64,000 bases of DNA from Pseudomonas syringae (GCF_021605415.1 NZ_WKEQ01000016.1:41752-105751), one strand, 5' to 3'; shown: positions 44,838 through 54,597, counted from the first letter of the stretch. Notes: generated from the sequence alone by a model not told the origin. Numbers and translations: made by a program.

Positions 44838-45671
44838 ATGAGTGCAGAAAAAACCATTTTTATCACCGGCGTTAGTAGCGGCTTTGGCCAGTCCCTGGCT
44901 AAGGAAGCTCTCGCTCAGGGCCATCGAGTGATCGGCACGGTTCGCAATGAATCCTCGCTGGCAACTTTCCAGGCGCTCTTGCCAGAGCGGGCCCATGGTG
45001 TGGTGCTGGATATTACTCACTTTAGTGCCGTCGACGCCGTGGTCGCCGGTGTTGAGGATCAGTATGGCCCAGTGGATGTGCTGGTTAACAACGCGGGTTA
45101 TGGCCACGAAGGGATTTTCGAGGAGTCGTCGTTGGCGGAAATGCGCCGTCAGTTCGATGTCAATGTATTTGGCGCGGTGGCTATGACCAAGGCGTTTTTG
45201 CCGTATTTTCGCCAGCGGCGGGCGGGGCATATCCTCAATATCACGTCCATGGGCGGCTATATCACCATGCCGGGCATTGCTTATTACTGTGGCAGCAAAT
45301 TTGCGCTGGAGGGCATCTCTGACACGTTGAGCCAAGAGCTTGCACCCTTCAATATTTTTGTCACGGCCGTGGCGCCAGGGTCGTTCCGAACGGACTGGGC
45401 AGGTCGTTCAATGCAGCGTACGCCGCGCAGCATCAGTGACTACGATGCGACTTTCGACCCGGTGCGAAAAGCTCGCGAGGAAAAAAACGGCCATCAACTT
45501 GGCGACCCGCAGAAAGCCGCACGCGCCATGCTGACGATTATCGCCAGCCCCAATCCTCCGGCTCAACTGCTGCTGGGCAGCGATGCCCTGGCCCTGGTGC
45601 GTGACAAACTGCACCGGACCGCGGAGAGTATTGAGCAATGGGAAGCGCTTAGCCGTTCAACGGACGGTTGA
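44838..45671 (+). CDS. SDR-family oxidoreductase
   Basis: A 277-residue classical short-chain dehydrogenase: ITGVSSGFGQSLAKEAL, NNAGYGHEG, catalytic Ser in NITSMGG and YYCGSKFALEG as the YxxxK motif. Length and VAPGSFRTDW are typical of members acting on ketones or alcohols; the substrate is unknown. CAGGAG precedes the ATG. The AraC gene begins three bases after its stop, so both are translated from one transcript, and the AraC protein may regulate it. Confidence 0.92.
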   Translation: MSAEKTIFITGVSSGFGQSLAKEALAQGHRVIGTVRNESSLATFQALLPERAHGVVLDITHFSAVDAVVAGVEDQYGPVDVLVNNAGYGHEGIFEESSLAEMRRQFDVNVFGAVAMTKAFLPYFRQRRAGHILNITSMGGYITMPGIAYYCGSKFALEGISDTLSQELAPFNIFVTAVAPGSFRTDWAGRSMQRTPRSISDYDATFDPVRKAREEKNGHQLGDPQKAARAMLTIIASPNPPAQLLLGSDALALVRDKLHRTAESIEQWEALSRSTDG

Positions 45672-45673
45672 GC

Positions 45674-46639
45674 ATGACAGTGGAGAGTGTGCGACCGATG
45701 CCGAAACCCAAGGACCCGAGAACAGCGCGTATGGTGCAGTTGATGGGCCAGCTTGCACCGCTGGAGGGTTACAACCTGAGTCCGCTGGATGATGTGCGTT
45801 TTTTGCGGTCCAACCGGCCGCTGACGCGTACGCCGGTTTTATATGAACCGGGCATCGTCATCCTTTGTCAGGGGCAAAAACGCGGCTATCTGGGTGATGA
45901 CGTGTACGTCTATGACGCCCAGCATTATCTGGTGGTGTCGGTGCCAGTGCCTTTTACAATGGAGACCGACGCTAGCGAGGCGGAGCCAATGCTGGCGGTG
46001 TACATGCGTCTGGATTTCAATCTGGCCGGACAGCTCATTCAGCAGGTAGATGAGGTATGGAACCTCAGCGTGGCTCAGCCCATGGGCATGTATGCCTCGC
46101 CCATGGATGAACCTCTGCGCCAGTCGACCTTGCGTTTTCTGGAAGTCATGGGCGACCGTAACGACGCGCAAATCCTCGGCCCGGCGATGTTGCGCGAACT
46201 CTACTACCGCATCCTGACCGGCGAACAAGGCGGCACCCTGCGTGCAGCCATCGCCCAGCAGGGTCAGTTCGGCAAGGTGACGCGCGCCATTCACAAAATC
46301 CACCGCTGTTACCACGAGCATCTGGATGTTGAAACCCTGGCCCAGGAAGCGCAGATGAGCGTGCCCAACTTTCATCTACATTTTCGCAAGGTGACTGACT
46401 CCTCGCCTATGCAGTACCTCAAGTCGACGCGGTTGCATCAAGCGAGGTTACTGATGCTGCGTAACGACCTGACAGCGGCCAAATCGGCATTTCTGGTGGG
46501 CTATGAAAGTGCTTCGCAATTTAGCCGCGACTTCAAGCGCCTCTTCGGCCGCACACCGATAGCGGAGGTGACGTGGATGAAACAAACTTATGCGTTGCCG
46601 GCACCGACAACCCCGTCGCCCTTCGTGTCATCACACTGA
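45674..46639 (+). CDS. AraC-family regulator with AraC_N domain
   Basis: A 321-residue regulator with an N-terminal AraC_N cupin-like domain (about 35-190; GIVILCQGQKRGYLGDDVYVYDA and LVVSVPVPFTMETDASEAEP) and a C-terminal double helix-turn-helix (about 210-305; AQEAQMSVPNFHLHFRKVT). AraC_N regulators often sit next to the SDR or aldo-keto reductase they control. The ATG three bases after the SDR stop indicates coupling. Confidence 0.92.
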   Translation: MTVESVRPMPKPKDPRTARMVQLMGQLAPLEGYNLSPLDDVRFLRSNRPLTRTPVLYEPGIVILCQGQKRGYLGDDVYVYDAQHYLVVSVPVPFTMETDASEAEPMLAVYMRLDFNLAGQLIQQVDEVWNLSVAQPMGMYASPMDEPLRQSTLRFLEVMGDRNDAQILGPAMLRELYYRILTGEQGGTLRAAIAQQGQFGKVTRAIHKIHRCYHEHLDVETLAQEAQMSVPNFHLHFRKVTDSSPMQYLKSTRLHQARLLMLRNDLTAAKSAFLVGYESASQFSRDFKRLFGRTPIAEVTWMKQTYALPAPTTPSPFVSSH

Positions 46640-46675
46640 GCTTCAATCAATCCTATCTTCGGCGTATCCCAGAAA

Positions 46676-46707
46676 CGACAAAGCCCTGAATAATCAGGGC
46701 TTTGTCG
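46676..46707 (-). terminator. Hairpin after tRNA-Ser
   Basis: Perfect 14-base arms (CGACAAAGCCCTGA and complement) enclose a four-base loop. It begins 11 bases beyond the tRNA 3' end on the minus strand and is followed there by TTTCTG. It is probably the tRNA terminator and may also stop the converging AraC transcript. Confidence 0.8.
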
Positions 46708-46717
46708 GTACCAAATA

Positions 46718-46805
46718 TGGCGGAGGCGATGGGATTCGAACTCATGGACCTGTTACAGTCGACGGTTTTCAAGACCGTTGCCTTAAACCACTCGGCCACA
46801 CCTCC
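46718..46805 (-). tRNA. tRNA-Ser (anticodon UGA)
   Basis: Read on the minus strand, an 88-base class II tRNA starts GGAGGTGTGGCCGAGTGG and ends CATCGCCTCCGCCA with encoded CCA. The acceptor stem GGAGGTG pairs with CGCCTCC (one G-T pair). The anticodon loop is CTTGAAA, anticodon TGA, and the long variable arm and GTTCGAATC T-arm are intact. It reads UCA and UCG/UCU-type serine codons. Confidence 0.96.
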
Positions 46806-46928
46806 GTTTGCGTTGCGGGCGCCATAATACCTGAATGAAACACACTGTCAAACTCTGTGCATAGCTTGTTACAGAGCGTCTGTTATGATCTTTGCGACTG
46901 AACGTTTCAAACCAACAGGAGTGTCGCC

Positions 46929-47600
46929 ATGCGCGAACAGGATTACGCAGTTCACAACAGCTCGCAGGCTGAGCAGCTAGAAGTTAGCCGCGTCCTGCGC
47001 AACACATACGGCCTACTGGCGCTCACCCTCGCATTCAGCGGCGTGATGGCATTCGTCGCGCAGCAGATGCGGGTCGGCTACCCGAATATTTTTGTGGTGC
47101 TGATCGGCTTTTACGGCTTGTTCTTTCTGACCAACAAACTCCGTGATTCCGCGTGGGGCCTGGTGTCGGCGTTTGCCCTGACCGGTTTCATGGGTTTCCT
47201 GCTCGGCCCGATCCTCAACCGTTACCTGGGCATGCAGGGCGGTGCTGAAGTCGTCAGTTCCGCGTTCGCCATGACTGCGCTGGTATTTGGCGGTCTGTCG
47301 GCTTACGTGCTGATCACCCGCAAGGACATGAGCTTCCTCGGTGGATTCATCACCGCTGGTTTCTTCGTGCTGCTGGGCGCAACGCTGGCCAGCTTCTTCT
47401 TCCAGATCAGCGGTCTGCAACTGGCGATCAGCGCAGGTTTCGTGCTGTTCTCTTCGGTCTGCATTCTGTACCAGACCAGCGCCATCATCCACGGCGGCGA
47501 GCGCAACTACATCATGGCGACCATCAGCCTGTATGTATCGATCTACAACCTGTTCGTCAGCCTGCTGCAACTGTTCGGCATCATGAGCCGCGACGACTGA
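46929..47600 (+). CDS. Bax inhibitor-1/YccA family membrane protein
   Basis: A 223-residue protein with seven transmembrane helices and the BI-1 ending (NLFVSLLQLFGIMSRDD). In E. coli, YccA binds and restrains the FtsH protease; other members are calcium leak channels. The hydrophilic N-terminus (MREQDYAVHNSSQAEQLEVS) is common in Pseudomonas. AACAGGAGTG precedes the ATG. It is monocistronic and followed by a strong terminator. Confidence 0.94.
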   Translation: MREQDYAVHNSSQAEQLEVSRVLRNTYGLLALTLAFSGVMAFVAQQMRVGYPNIFVVLIGFYGLFFLTNKLRDSAWGLVSAFALTGFMGFLLGPILNRYLGMQGGAEVVSSAFAMTALVFGGLSAYVLITRKDMSFLGGFITAGFFVLLGATLASFFFQISGLQLAISAGFVLFSSVCILYQTSAIIHGGERNYIMATISLYVSIYNLFVSLLQLFGIMSRDD

Positions 47601-47617
47601 TCACAGCGTTGAAATGG

Positions 47618-47644
47618 AAAAACCCGCTTCGGCGGGTTTTTTTT
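47618..47644 (+). terminator. Rho-independent terminator
   Basis: CCCGC-TTCG-GCGGG hairpin with an A-run before and an eight-base T-run after. It terminates the BI-1 gene and may also act on the converging lipoprotein gene. Confidence 0.95.
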
Positions 47645-47667
47645 CGTCTGCGAAAAGCAGTCATCGA

Positions 47668-47994
47668 TCAATTGATGATGATGCTGCCGTCGGCCTGCTG
47701 CTTGTAGATTGTGTAGGGCAGCAGCAACGTGTCGAGCGCCCCGGACAAAACGGCGTCGATCAGCAGGCCTGGAGTGGAGTTCTTGTGGTTGAAAGTATCA
47801 ACGTCTTCCCCGGGCGGGGCATGCAGAAGACAGAAGTCGTAAGTCACGCCGCTGTAAATGCGCGGAACCGCTCCGCAGTAGGATCTTTCTTTCTTGAGCT
47901 CATCAACCGCTACCTGATCGTTGCGCACAACGGTCTGCACTGTCCCGCAACCCCCGAGAAATAACGCCGTCAGCATCACTGCCTGAATTTTCAT
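47668..47994 (-). CDS. YceK/YidQ-family lipoprotein
   Basis: A 108-residue outer-membrane lipoprotein. The lipobox LFLGGC sets the mature start at Cys16. The body (YSGVTYDFCLLHAPP, then LIDAVLSGALDTLLLPYTIY) matches the small YceK/YidQ (DUF1375) lipoprotein family of unknown function. It converges on the BI-1 gene. Confidence 0.87.
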   Translation of the reverse strand: MKIQAVMLTALFLGGCGTVQTVVRNDQVAVDELKKERSYCGAVPRIYSGVTYDFCLLHAPPGEDVDTFNHKNSTPGLLIDAVLSGALDTLLLPYTIYKQQADGSIIIN

Positions 47995-48118
47995 ACCGCC
48001 AATCCTTCGCCGGAAAAAACATAATCTACGCGCAAGGCAGGGCCGACGCTATCGCGGGCGAGCCCGGCACACTGTTTGGCGGTGAGTCGGGATTTCTCAG
48101 GTTGAACACAAAAACGCC

Positions 48119-48208
48119 TGTAGGAGCGAGCCTGCTCGCGATGGCGGTTTGGCAGCCAACATTGATGTCGGAATTGATGGCCTTTTCGCGAGCAGGCTCG
48201 CTCCTACA
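48119..48208. repeat. REP pair with perfect 23-base arms
   Basis: Arms at 48119-48141 and 48186-48208 are perfect reverse complements (start TGTAGGAGCGAGCCTGCTCG). They face each other across 44 bases. This is a typical Pseudomonas fluorescens REP doublet. Confidence 0.95.
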
Positions 48209-48257
48209 AATTCCGGTGGTGGATCCAGATTTGACGACCTGACTCGGCCAATCGCAC

Positions 48258-48695
48258 TCACGCCATCGGTGGCAGGCGACGTTTGACCGGAGTTTTCTTG
48301 ACGATCGAGGTGTTGGTCTCCGCCAGGGTGTTGAGGCGGTCGAGCAAGGTGTCCAGTTGCTCCATTGAGCGCACATGCAGTCGCGCGATAAAGCAATCCT
48401 CACCCGTTACCTTGTCGCATTCGGTGAACTCGGGAATCGACAGAATCTGTCGCTCGACTTCCTGCAACTGCCCCGGCAATGGGCGAATCCGCACGATGGC
48501 CTGCAATTGATAACCGAAGCACTTTGGATCGATTTCAACGGTGTAACCCTTGAGTACACCGCGCTCTTCAAGCCTTCGTAAGCGTTCGGCGACGCTGGGC
48601 GAGGACAAGCCGCTGATCTGCGCCAGTGCCTTCAGCGAGCGCCGCGAATCTTCCATCAGCGCGCCGATAAGAACCTGATCGATGTCGTCGGTCAT
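48258..48695 (-). CDS. Lrp/AsnC-family regulator
   Basis: A 145-residue Lrp/AsnC protein: N-terminal helix-turn-helix (about 8-55; LIGALMEDSRRSLKALAQISGLSSPSVAERLRRLE) and C-terminal RAM ligand-binding domain (about 65-140). It is divergent from an EamA transporter gene with 138 bases between starts, so it probably controls amino-acid-responsive expression of that exporter. Confidence 0.93.
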   Translation of the reverse strand: MTDDIDQVLIGALMEDSRRSLKALAQISGLSSPSVAERLRRLEERGVLKGYTVEIDPKCFGYQLQAIVRIRPLPGQLQEVERQILSIPEFTECDKVTGEDCFIARLHVRSMEQLDTLLDRLNTLAETNTSIVKKTPVKRRLPPMA

Positions 48696-48833
48696 GGCGA
48701 AACTCCTGAATTAGGCAATCCGCAAGGATCACCCTTGATAAAAAAGGCAGACGCCGAGTTTAGCCTGCTTTTTAGTCTGGAGAAGCCGGCAGCCGAATTG
48801 GCATACTTTTGCCACATAAACAGGAGATTGATG

Positions 48834-49727
48834 ATGGACAACACAATCCGTCGTGGCTCATTCGAAATGACCGCCGCCATGCTGATATCGGGCACCATCG
48901 GCTGGTTCGTGCTGGTGTCCGGGCAACCGGTGCTGGACGTCGTGTTCTGGCGGTGCGCGTTCGGCGCCGGCACGTTGCTGCTGATCTGCGCGGCTTTCGG
49001 TTTTCTGCGCCCGGGTATTCTGACCCGCACCACGTTCCTGCTCGCCGTGCTCAGTGGCATGGCGATTGTCGGCAACTGGGTGCTGTTGTTCGCGTCCTAT
49101 TCCCGCGCCTCGATTGCCATCGGCACGGCCGTGTACAACGTGCAGCCGTTCATGTTGGTGGGATTGGCGGCGTTGTTTCTCGGCGAAAAAATCACTCTGC
49201 AAAAGCTGTTCTGGTTGGGCATCTCGTTCATGGGCATGTTGGCGATTGTCAGTGCTCACGGCCAGCAGGGCGAGAGCGGTGGCGATTACCTGATCGGCAT
49301 CGCGCTGGCGCTCGGCGCCGCATTTCTCTACGCCATCGCCGCGCTGATCATCAAGCGCCTGACCGGCACGCCGCCGCACTTGATCGCGTTGATCCAGGTG
49401 TGCACCGGGATTCTGTTGCTGGCACCGTTCGCGCATTTTTCCGCGATGCCACAAGCGCCAAGTGCCTGGGCCAGCCTGATAACGCTAGGCATCGTGCACA
49501 CCGGTTTGATGTACGTTCTGCTTTACGGCGCGATCCAGAAACTGCCGACCGCACTGACCGGCGCACTGTCGTTCATCTACCCGATTGCGGCGATCTTCGT
49601 TGACTGGTTCGCCTTCGGCCATCGCCTGGAACCCCTGCAATGGATCGGTGTGGCGGCGATTCTGCTGGCGGCGGCGGGCATGCAACAGGGCTGGGGTTTC
49701 AAGGCGCGGCGCTTGGCCGCGCAGTGA
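48834..49727 (+). CDS. EamA/DMT-superfamily transporter
   Basis: A 297-residue protein with ten predicted transmembrane helices in two EamA repeats (RRGSFEMTAAMLISG; second repeat from about residue 150). Such proteins export amino acids or metabolites. Two ATGs are adjacent (48831, 48834); the latter has better spacing to CAGGAG. The divergent Lrp-type regulator suggests an amino-acid-related substrate. Confidence 0.92.
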   Translation: MDNTIRRGSFEMTAAMLISGTIGWFVLVSGQPVLDVVFWRCAFGAGTLLLICAAFGFLRPGILTRTTFLLAVLSGMAIVGNWVLLFASYSRASIAIGTAVYNVQPFMLVGLAALFLGEKITLQKLFWLGISFMGMLAIVSAHGQQGESGGDYLIGIALALGAAFLYAIAALIIKRLTGTPPHLIALIQVCTGILLLAPFAHFSAMPQAPSAWASLITLGIVHTGLMYVLLYGAIQKLPTALTGALSFIYPIAAIFVDWFAFGHRLEPLQWIGVAAILLAAAGMQQGWGFKARRLAAQ

Positions 49728-49730
49728 AGT

Positions 49731-50120
49731 TCACGACTGGGTTTCGCAGGCCCACATTTGAATCGCCGGTTGGCTCAGGTTGGGCGCGCCAACCCATTGG
49801 CTCATCCCATGGCATTGGCCGTCGAAACACAGTTGATAATCGCCGGCCTCAGGCGTCCTCCCCAGATTCAGCGGTTGCAGTGGCGGCAGTGAGCGCCGGT
49901 AATGCCAACTGCCGTTTTCGAGTCGGGCGTCCTCGGGAATCTCCATGCCCGCACCGTTGCCACGGATGCGGGCCTCGCCCAACAGCAGACCTTGTTCGCT
50001 CACACGGTAATCTTCTTCCCAGCGGATTTTTTCGACGGTGTGGTTCCACGCCAGCGTGAATTGCGAAACCGCCACTTGAGCCCACACCGCGCCGGCCATC
50101 CCCAGGCACAGTCCGATCAT
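49731..50120 (-). CDS. DUF1850 protein of TAXI-TRAP locus
   Basis: A 129-residue protein with an N-terminal hydrophobic signal segment (IGLCLGMAGAVWAQVAVS). The VEKIRWEEDYRV core and a Cys pair (LCFDGQCHG) fit DUF1850, which is nearly always found next to fused TAXI-TRAP permeases. The start overlaps the permease stop by four bases, so it is last in that operon and may be an accessory periplasmic factor. Confidence 0.86.
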   Translation of the reverse strand: MIGLCLGMAGAVWAQVAVSQFTLAWNHTVEKIRWEEDYRVSEQGLLLGEARIRGNGAGMEIPEDARLENGSWHYRRSLPPLQPLNLGRTPEAGDYQLCFDGQCHGMSQWVGAPNLSQPAIQMWACETQS

Positions 50121-52144
50121 ACGTTGGCGACCTTCGCCTGACGGGCACGCCAGAAGTGCTGAAGTACCACGACGATGCCCAGTGCGAAGCCGATTTCATC
50201 GGTCAGCGGCAACGCCACCACCAGCAAGGCACCGGCACTGACCCCCAGCAACCGTTCCCACACCGGCATTTTTTGCAGCAAATAACCAGTTGACGCCATG
50301 CCCCACAGGCCAACGGCGAAAACAGTTTTTATCAGCATGTAAGCGGTCATCCACAGGTTATCGCCTTGCAGCATCAGCGCCGGGTTGTAGACCGCCATGA
50401 ACGGAATCACGAACCCCGCCAGCGCAATACGCACCGCCCACAAACTGATCTTGAACCCGGTTTCCTTGGCAATCGGCGCAGCGGCAAAGCACGCCAGTGC
50501 AACGGGCGGCGTCAGATCCGCGAGGATGCCGAAATAAAACACGAACATGTGCGAGACGATCAGCGGCACGCCGAGTTCGAGCAGGGCAGGGGCCGCAATC
50601 GAACTGGTGATGATGTAGTTGGGAATGGTCGGAATACCCATGCCCAGCACCAGACATGTGATCATCGTCAGGATCAGTGACAACAGCAGATTGTCCCGAC
50701 CAATCGCCAAAATATAGCCGGCAAACGTCGAGGCGACGCCGGTCAGCGACACGACGCCAATGATGATCCCCACCAGCGCGCAGGCAATGCCGACCGGCAC
50801 AGCATGGCGTGCACCTTCGACCAACGCGTGCAGGCAAATCGTCAACGTTTCCCGGCCACCCTTGATAAAGGCGCATGCCAGCACCAGCACCGCGATGACC
50901 GCGAAAATCACGCCGATGCCCATCTGGAAGAAGCCGGTACACAGAATTCCCAGCGCAACCCAGAACGCGCAGCGCAGGCCAAAACTCTGCACCCGCAAAA
51001 TGATCGCCGAGCCGAGGATGACAATGGCGGTCAGCGCCAGGCCGACCATCCCCGAAAACAGTGGCGTGCGCCCGGAAAACAGCAGGTAGACCAACACCAG
51101 CAGCGGAATCAGCAGATACCAGCTTTCTTTGACCGCGCCCCACGCACTCGGGCATTGATCCTTCGGCAGGCCGGCGAGGTTGGAACGCTTGGCTTCGAGG
51201 TGAACCATCCAGAACACCGAACCGAAATACAAGATCGCGGGAATCAGCGCAGCTTTGGCGATCTCCACGAACGGCACGTTGATGGTTTCCGCCATGATGA
51301 AGGCGACTGCGCCCATTACCGGCGGCATCAATTGGCTGCCCATGCTGGACGTCGCTTCAACCCCGCCAGCGAAGGCGGCGCGGTAACCAAAACGCTTCAT
51401 CAGGGGAATGGTGAATTGCCCGGTGGTCACGACGTTGGCAATGCCCGAACCGGTGATGGTGCCCATCAGCGCCGATGAGGCCACCGCAACCTTGGCCGGC
51501 CCGCCAAGTTTGTGGCCGAACAGGCCCATGGCGAAATCGGTGAACAGCTTGATCATCCCGGCTTGTTCGAGGAACGCGCCGAACAGGATGAACAGGAAAA
51601 TGTAAGTGGCCGACACATAGGTCGGTGTCCCATAAAGGCCTTCGGTGCCGAAGGACAATTGGTTGATGATTTGATCAAAGCCGTAACCCCGGTGCGCCAA
51701 GGCGCCCGGCAAGTATTCCCCGAACAATCCATAGGCCAGAAACAGTCCGCAAATGATCGGCAACGCGATGCCCATCACCCGTCGCGCGGCTTCAAACACC
51801 AAGGCGATCAAGACAATGCCAATGACCGTATCGGCCATGGTCAAATCCCCGGAACGCTGGATCAAATCCGCTTCGAACACCCATTGATACACCGCTGTCG
51901 CGATGCCGCCCAGACAGAGAATCCACGCCAGCGGCTGCCACGGACGGCCATTGCCCCATCCCGGATAGCTGAGAAACACCACCCACAGCAGAAACCCCAC
52001 GTGGAAGGCGCGCAACACCTGACTTGAAACCGGAGAAAACGCGGCGGTGACGATCTGGAAAATCGAAAACAGCAGCGCCACGTAAAACAGGGTTTTTGGC
52101 CAATCTCGCGGGTTCGCGGATAAGCCCTGATGGTCAACACTCAT
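50117..52144 (-). CDS. TRAP transporter permease, fused 4TM/12TM (DctQM type)
   Basis: A 675-residue membrane protein fusing the small (about residues 20-110) and large TRAP permease subunits, as in TAXI-type TRAP systems. Conserved elements include GTITGSGIANVVTTG and the VLGMGIPTIPNYI region. It uses an ion gradient to import organic acids or amino acids (glutamate is transported by some members). It follows the TAXI binding-protein gene by 80 bases and precedes DUF1850. Confidence 0.94.
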   Translation of the reverse strand: MSVDHQGLSANPRDWPKTLFYVALLFSIFQIVTAAFSPVSSQVLRAFHVGFLLWVVFLSYPGWGNGRPWQPLAWILCLGGIATAVYQWVFEADLIQRSGDLTMADTVIGIVLIALVFEAARRVMGIALPIICGLFLAYGLFGEYLPGALAHRGYGFDQIINQLSFGTEGLYGTPTYVSATYIFLFILFGAFLEQAGMIKLFTDFAMGLFGHKLGGPAKVAVASSALMGTITGSGIANVVTTGQFTIPLMKRFGYRAAFAGGVEATSSMGSQLMPPVMGAVAFIMAETINVPFVEIAKAALIPAILYFGSVFWMVHLEAKRSNLAGLPKDQCPSAWGAVKESWYLLIPLLVLVYLLFSGRTPLFSGMVGLALTAIVILGSAIILRVQSFGLRCAFWVALGILCTGFFQMGIGVIFAVIAVLVLACAFIKGGRETLTICLHALVEGARHAVPVGIACALVGIIIGVVSLTGVASTFAGYILAIGRDNLLLSLILTMITCLVLGMGIPTIPNYIITSSIAAPALLELGVPLIVSHMFVFYFGILADLTPPVALACFAAAPIAKETGFKISLWAVRIALAGFVIPFMAVYNPALMLQGDNLWMTAYMLIKTVFAVGLWGMASTGYLLQKMPVWERLLGVSAGALLVVALPLTDEIGFALGIVVVLQHFWRARQAKVANV

Positions 52145-52224
52145 GGACTGCCTGCCTTATGACTGCATTGAAAAAAGGTCAGCGAACGGCGCAGCGACCC
52201 GATTGATCGCTGCGCGCTACGTCG

Positions 52225-53178
52225 TTACAGCGCACCTTTTTCCTTGTAGTAGCGCTCGGCACCCGGATGCAGTTCGATGGGCAGGTTTTTCGCCGCCGTT
52301 TCCAGCTTGATGTCCTTGGCCGCCGAATGGGAGTTGCCCAACCGTGTCAGGTTCTCGAACAGCAGCTTGGTCATTTGATAGGCCACTTCATCCGGCACAT
52401 CGGTGCGGGTCACCAAAATGTTGGTGATTGCCACCGTCGGCACGGCATCTGGCTGGCTGTCGTAGGTGTTGGGCGGAATCATCGCGCTCTGATAGGCCGG
52501 GTTGTTGATCTTCGCCACCACGTCACTGGGGATGGAGACGTAGTTCAGCGGCATCACCGAAGACAAGTCGCGAATCGCCGCCATGCCCAGCCCGGAGGAT
52601 TGCAGTGTCGCGTCCAGTTGACGGTTCTTGATCAGCTCGACCGACTCGGCAAACGGCAGATATTGCACTTTGCCCATGTCCTCGTAGGTCAAGCCCGCCG
52701 CTTTGAAAATCGCACGCGCGTTCAATTCGGTGCCCGATTTCGGCGCGCCGACTGAGATGGTTTTACCTTTGAGATCGGCGAGAGTCTTGATTCCCGATTC
52801 CTGGCTGGCGACGATTTGAATGTAATTGGGATACGCGCCAGCCAGGGCACGCAACTTGCTCAGCGGCGCATTGAAACCAGCGTCGGCCACACCATTTTTG
52901 GCATCGGCGACGGAATCACCCAGCGCAAAGGCCAGTTCGCCGCGCCCGGCCTGGAGCAGGTTGAGATTTTCCACCGAAGCCTTGGTGGCCTGCACCGATG
53001 TTTTGACGCCTGGAATACCATCGCTGTAGATCTGCGACAGCCCGACCCCGATCGGGTAATAAACCCCGCTGGTGCCCCCGGTCAGCACGTTGATAAATAT
53101 TGGCGCGGCCTGACTCGCCGTAGTGACCGCCAAGGCTGCTGCCGCGGCCAGAAGGGTAAAGCGGCTTTTGATTCGCAT
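52225..53178 (-). CDS. TAXI-family TRAP substrate-binding protein
   Basis: A 317-residue periplasmic protein with a signal peptide (cleavage after SQA, about residue 24). The TAXI family start FINVLTGGTSGVYYPIGVGLS and DLKGKTISVGAPKSGTELN are clear. It captures substrate for the fused permease downstream. Ligand unknown; relatives bind glutamate, glutamine or C4/C5 acids. Confidence 0.94.
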   Translation of the reverse strand: MRIKSRFTLLAAAAALAVTTASQAAPIFINVLTGGTSGVYYPIGVGLSQIYSDGIPGVKTSVQATKASVENLNLLQAGRGELAFALGDSVADAKNGVADAGFNAPLSKLRALAGAYPNYIQIVASQESGIKTLADLKGKTISVGAPKSGTELNARAIFKAAGLTYEDMGKVQYLPFAESVELIKNRQLDATLQSSGLGMAAIRDLSSVMPLNYVSIPSDVVAKINNPAYQSAMIPPNTYDSQPDAVPTVAITNILVTRTDVPDEVAYQMTKLLFENLTRLGNSHSAAKDIKLETAAKNLPIELHPGAERYYKEKGAL

Positions 53179-53313
53179 GGAAACTCTCCGTCTTGTTTTG
53201 GTTTTATCCAGAGTTTTTCAACTGTAGTTGATGCCAGCGCACAGGCGATGCGTTAATCGCCGCCTGTGCGCTTCAACATGTTGCAACGCATGAACGTTAC
53301 GTAATGGCAGGCA

Positions 53314-54597
53314 TCAACTCATCCCCAACCAGGTTGGCAGCGCCAGGGAAATCCACGGTACGTAAGTGATCAGGATCAGGAACATCAGCAATAGCAGCAG
53401 CCATGGCATGGCTGCTCTGATGGTCGCCGGCAGAGACATGCCGGTCACCGCCGAGGTCACGAACAGGTTCAGCCCCACGGGCGGGGTGATCAAGCCGATT
53501 TCGAGGTTGACCACCATGATGATGCCCAGGTGAATCGGGTCGATGCCCAGCTTCATGGCGATGGGGAACAATATCGGCGCCAGGATCAGGATGATTGCCG
53601 AGGGTTCCATAAAGGCGCCCGCGATCAACAGCACGATGTTCACCACCAGCAGGAACGTCACTGGCGTCAGCCCGGCTTCAATGACCCAGGCGGTGATTTG
53701 CTGCGGCAACTGCTCGGTCGTCAGTACGTGCGCGAAGAGCATGGCGTTAGCAATGATGAACATCAGCATGATGCTCAGCTTGGCGGATTCCAGCAGGACT
53801 TTGGGCGTCTCGCGGAAGGTCAGATCCTTGTAAACAAACAGGGCGATAAACGCCGAATACACCGCTGCGACTGCCGCTGCTTCCGTCGGCGTAAACATCC
53901 CGGAGTAGATGCCACCGAGGATAATCAGCATCAACAGCAAGCCCCAAATGGCCTTGCGGGCGGCGGTCAGCCATTCGCGAAGGGTGGCGCGAGGCATCGC
54001 GGGCAGGTTTTTCTTAACGGCAACAATGTAGATCGCGACCATTAACACCAGGCCCAGCAAGAGTCCGGGGATGACCCCCGCCATGAACAGCTTGCCTACC
54101 GAGGTTTCCGTGGCGGCGGCATATACCACCATCACAATCGACGGCGGGATCAGGATGCCCAGTGTCCCGGCGTTGCAGACGATGCCCGCGCCGAAGGCCT
54201 GCGGATAACCCGAGCGAACCATCCCGGCAATGGCAATCGAACCCACGGCGGCTACTGTCGCCGGGCTGGAACCGGACAGGGCGGCGAACAACATGCAAGC
54301 CAGTACAGCGGCAATCGCCAGACCGCCGCGGATGTGTCCGACGCAGGCATTGGCGAAATCGATGAGTCGGCGAGCTACACCGCCCGTGGTCATGAACGCG
54401 CCGGCGAGCAGGAAGAATGGAATCGCCAGTAGCGTGTAATGCTCCGATGTCTCGAACAGTTTGATCGCCAGGGAACGGACGGAGTCAGGGCTGAAAAACA
54501 CAATGGTCATAGAACCGGCCAGGCCCAGGGAAATCGCAATGGGCACACCGATGAACATCAGAACGAACAGTGTCACGAACAGGAAGGCAATGGTCAT
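53314..54597 (-). CDS. TRAP transporter large permease DctM
   Basis: A 427-residue protein with 12-13 transmembrane segments and DctM signatures (ALSGSSPATVAAVGSIAIAGM, GILIPPSIVMVVY). It forms the ion-coupled transport channel with DctQ. Its start overlaps the dctQ stop by four bases, and it lies downstream of dctQ and dctP genes in one minus-strand operon. Confidence 0.95.
   Translation of the reverse strand: MTIAFLFVTLFVLMFIGVPIAISLGLAGSMTIVFFSPDSVRSLAIKLFETSEHYTLLAIPFFLLAGAFMTTGGVARRLIDFANACVGHIRGGLAIAAVLACMLFAALSGSSPATVAAVGSIAIAGMVRSGYPQAFGAGIVCNAGTLGILIPPSIVMVVYAAATETSVGKLFMAGVIPGLLLGLVLMVAIYIVAVKKNLPAMPRATLREWLTAARKAIWGLLLMLIILGGIYSGMFTPTEAAAVAAVYSAFIALFVYKDLTFRETPKVLLESAKLSIMLMFIIANAMLFAHVLTTEQLPQQITAWVIEAGLTPVTFLLVVNIVLLIAGAFMEPSAIILILAPILFPIAMKLGIDPIHLGIIMVVNLEIGLITPPVGLNLFVTSAVTGMSLPATIRAAMPWLLLLLMFLILITYVPWISLALPTWLGMS

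Noticed and set aside
46718..46805. tRNA-Ser as integration site of a mobile element
   Set aside because: The tRNA is intact, with no integrase beside it and no repeated 3' end nearby; the adjacent genes look ordinary.
47013..47570. 185-codon minus-strand frame opposite the BI-1 gene
   Set aside because: Antisense shadow of a clear seven-helix membrane protein.
48119..48208. CRISPR repeat or phage attachment site
   Set aside because: There are only two copies in inverted orientation, so it is a REP doublet, not a CRISPR array. No CRISPR array was seen anywhere in the window.
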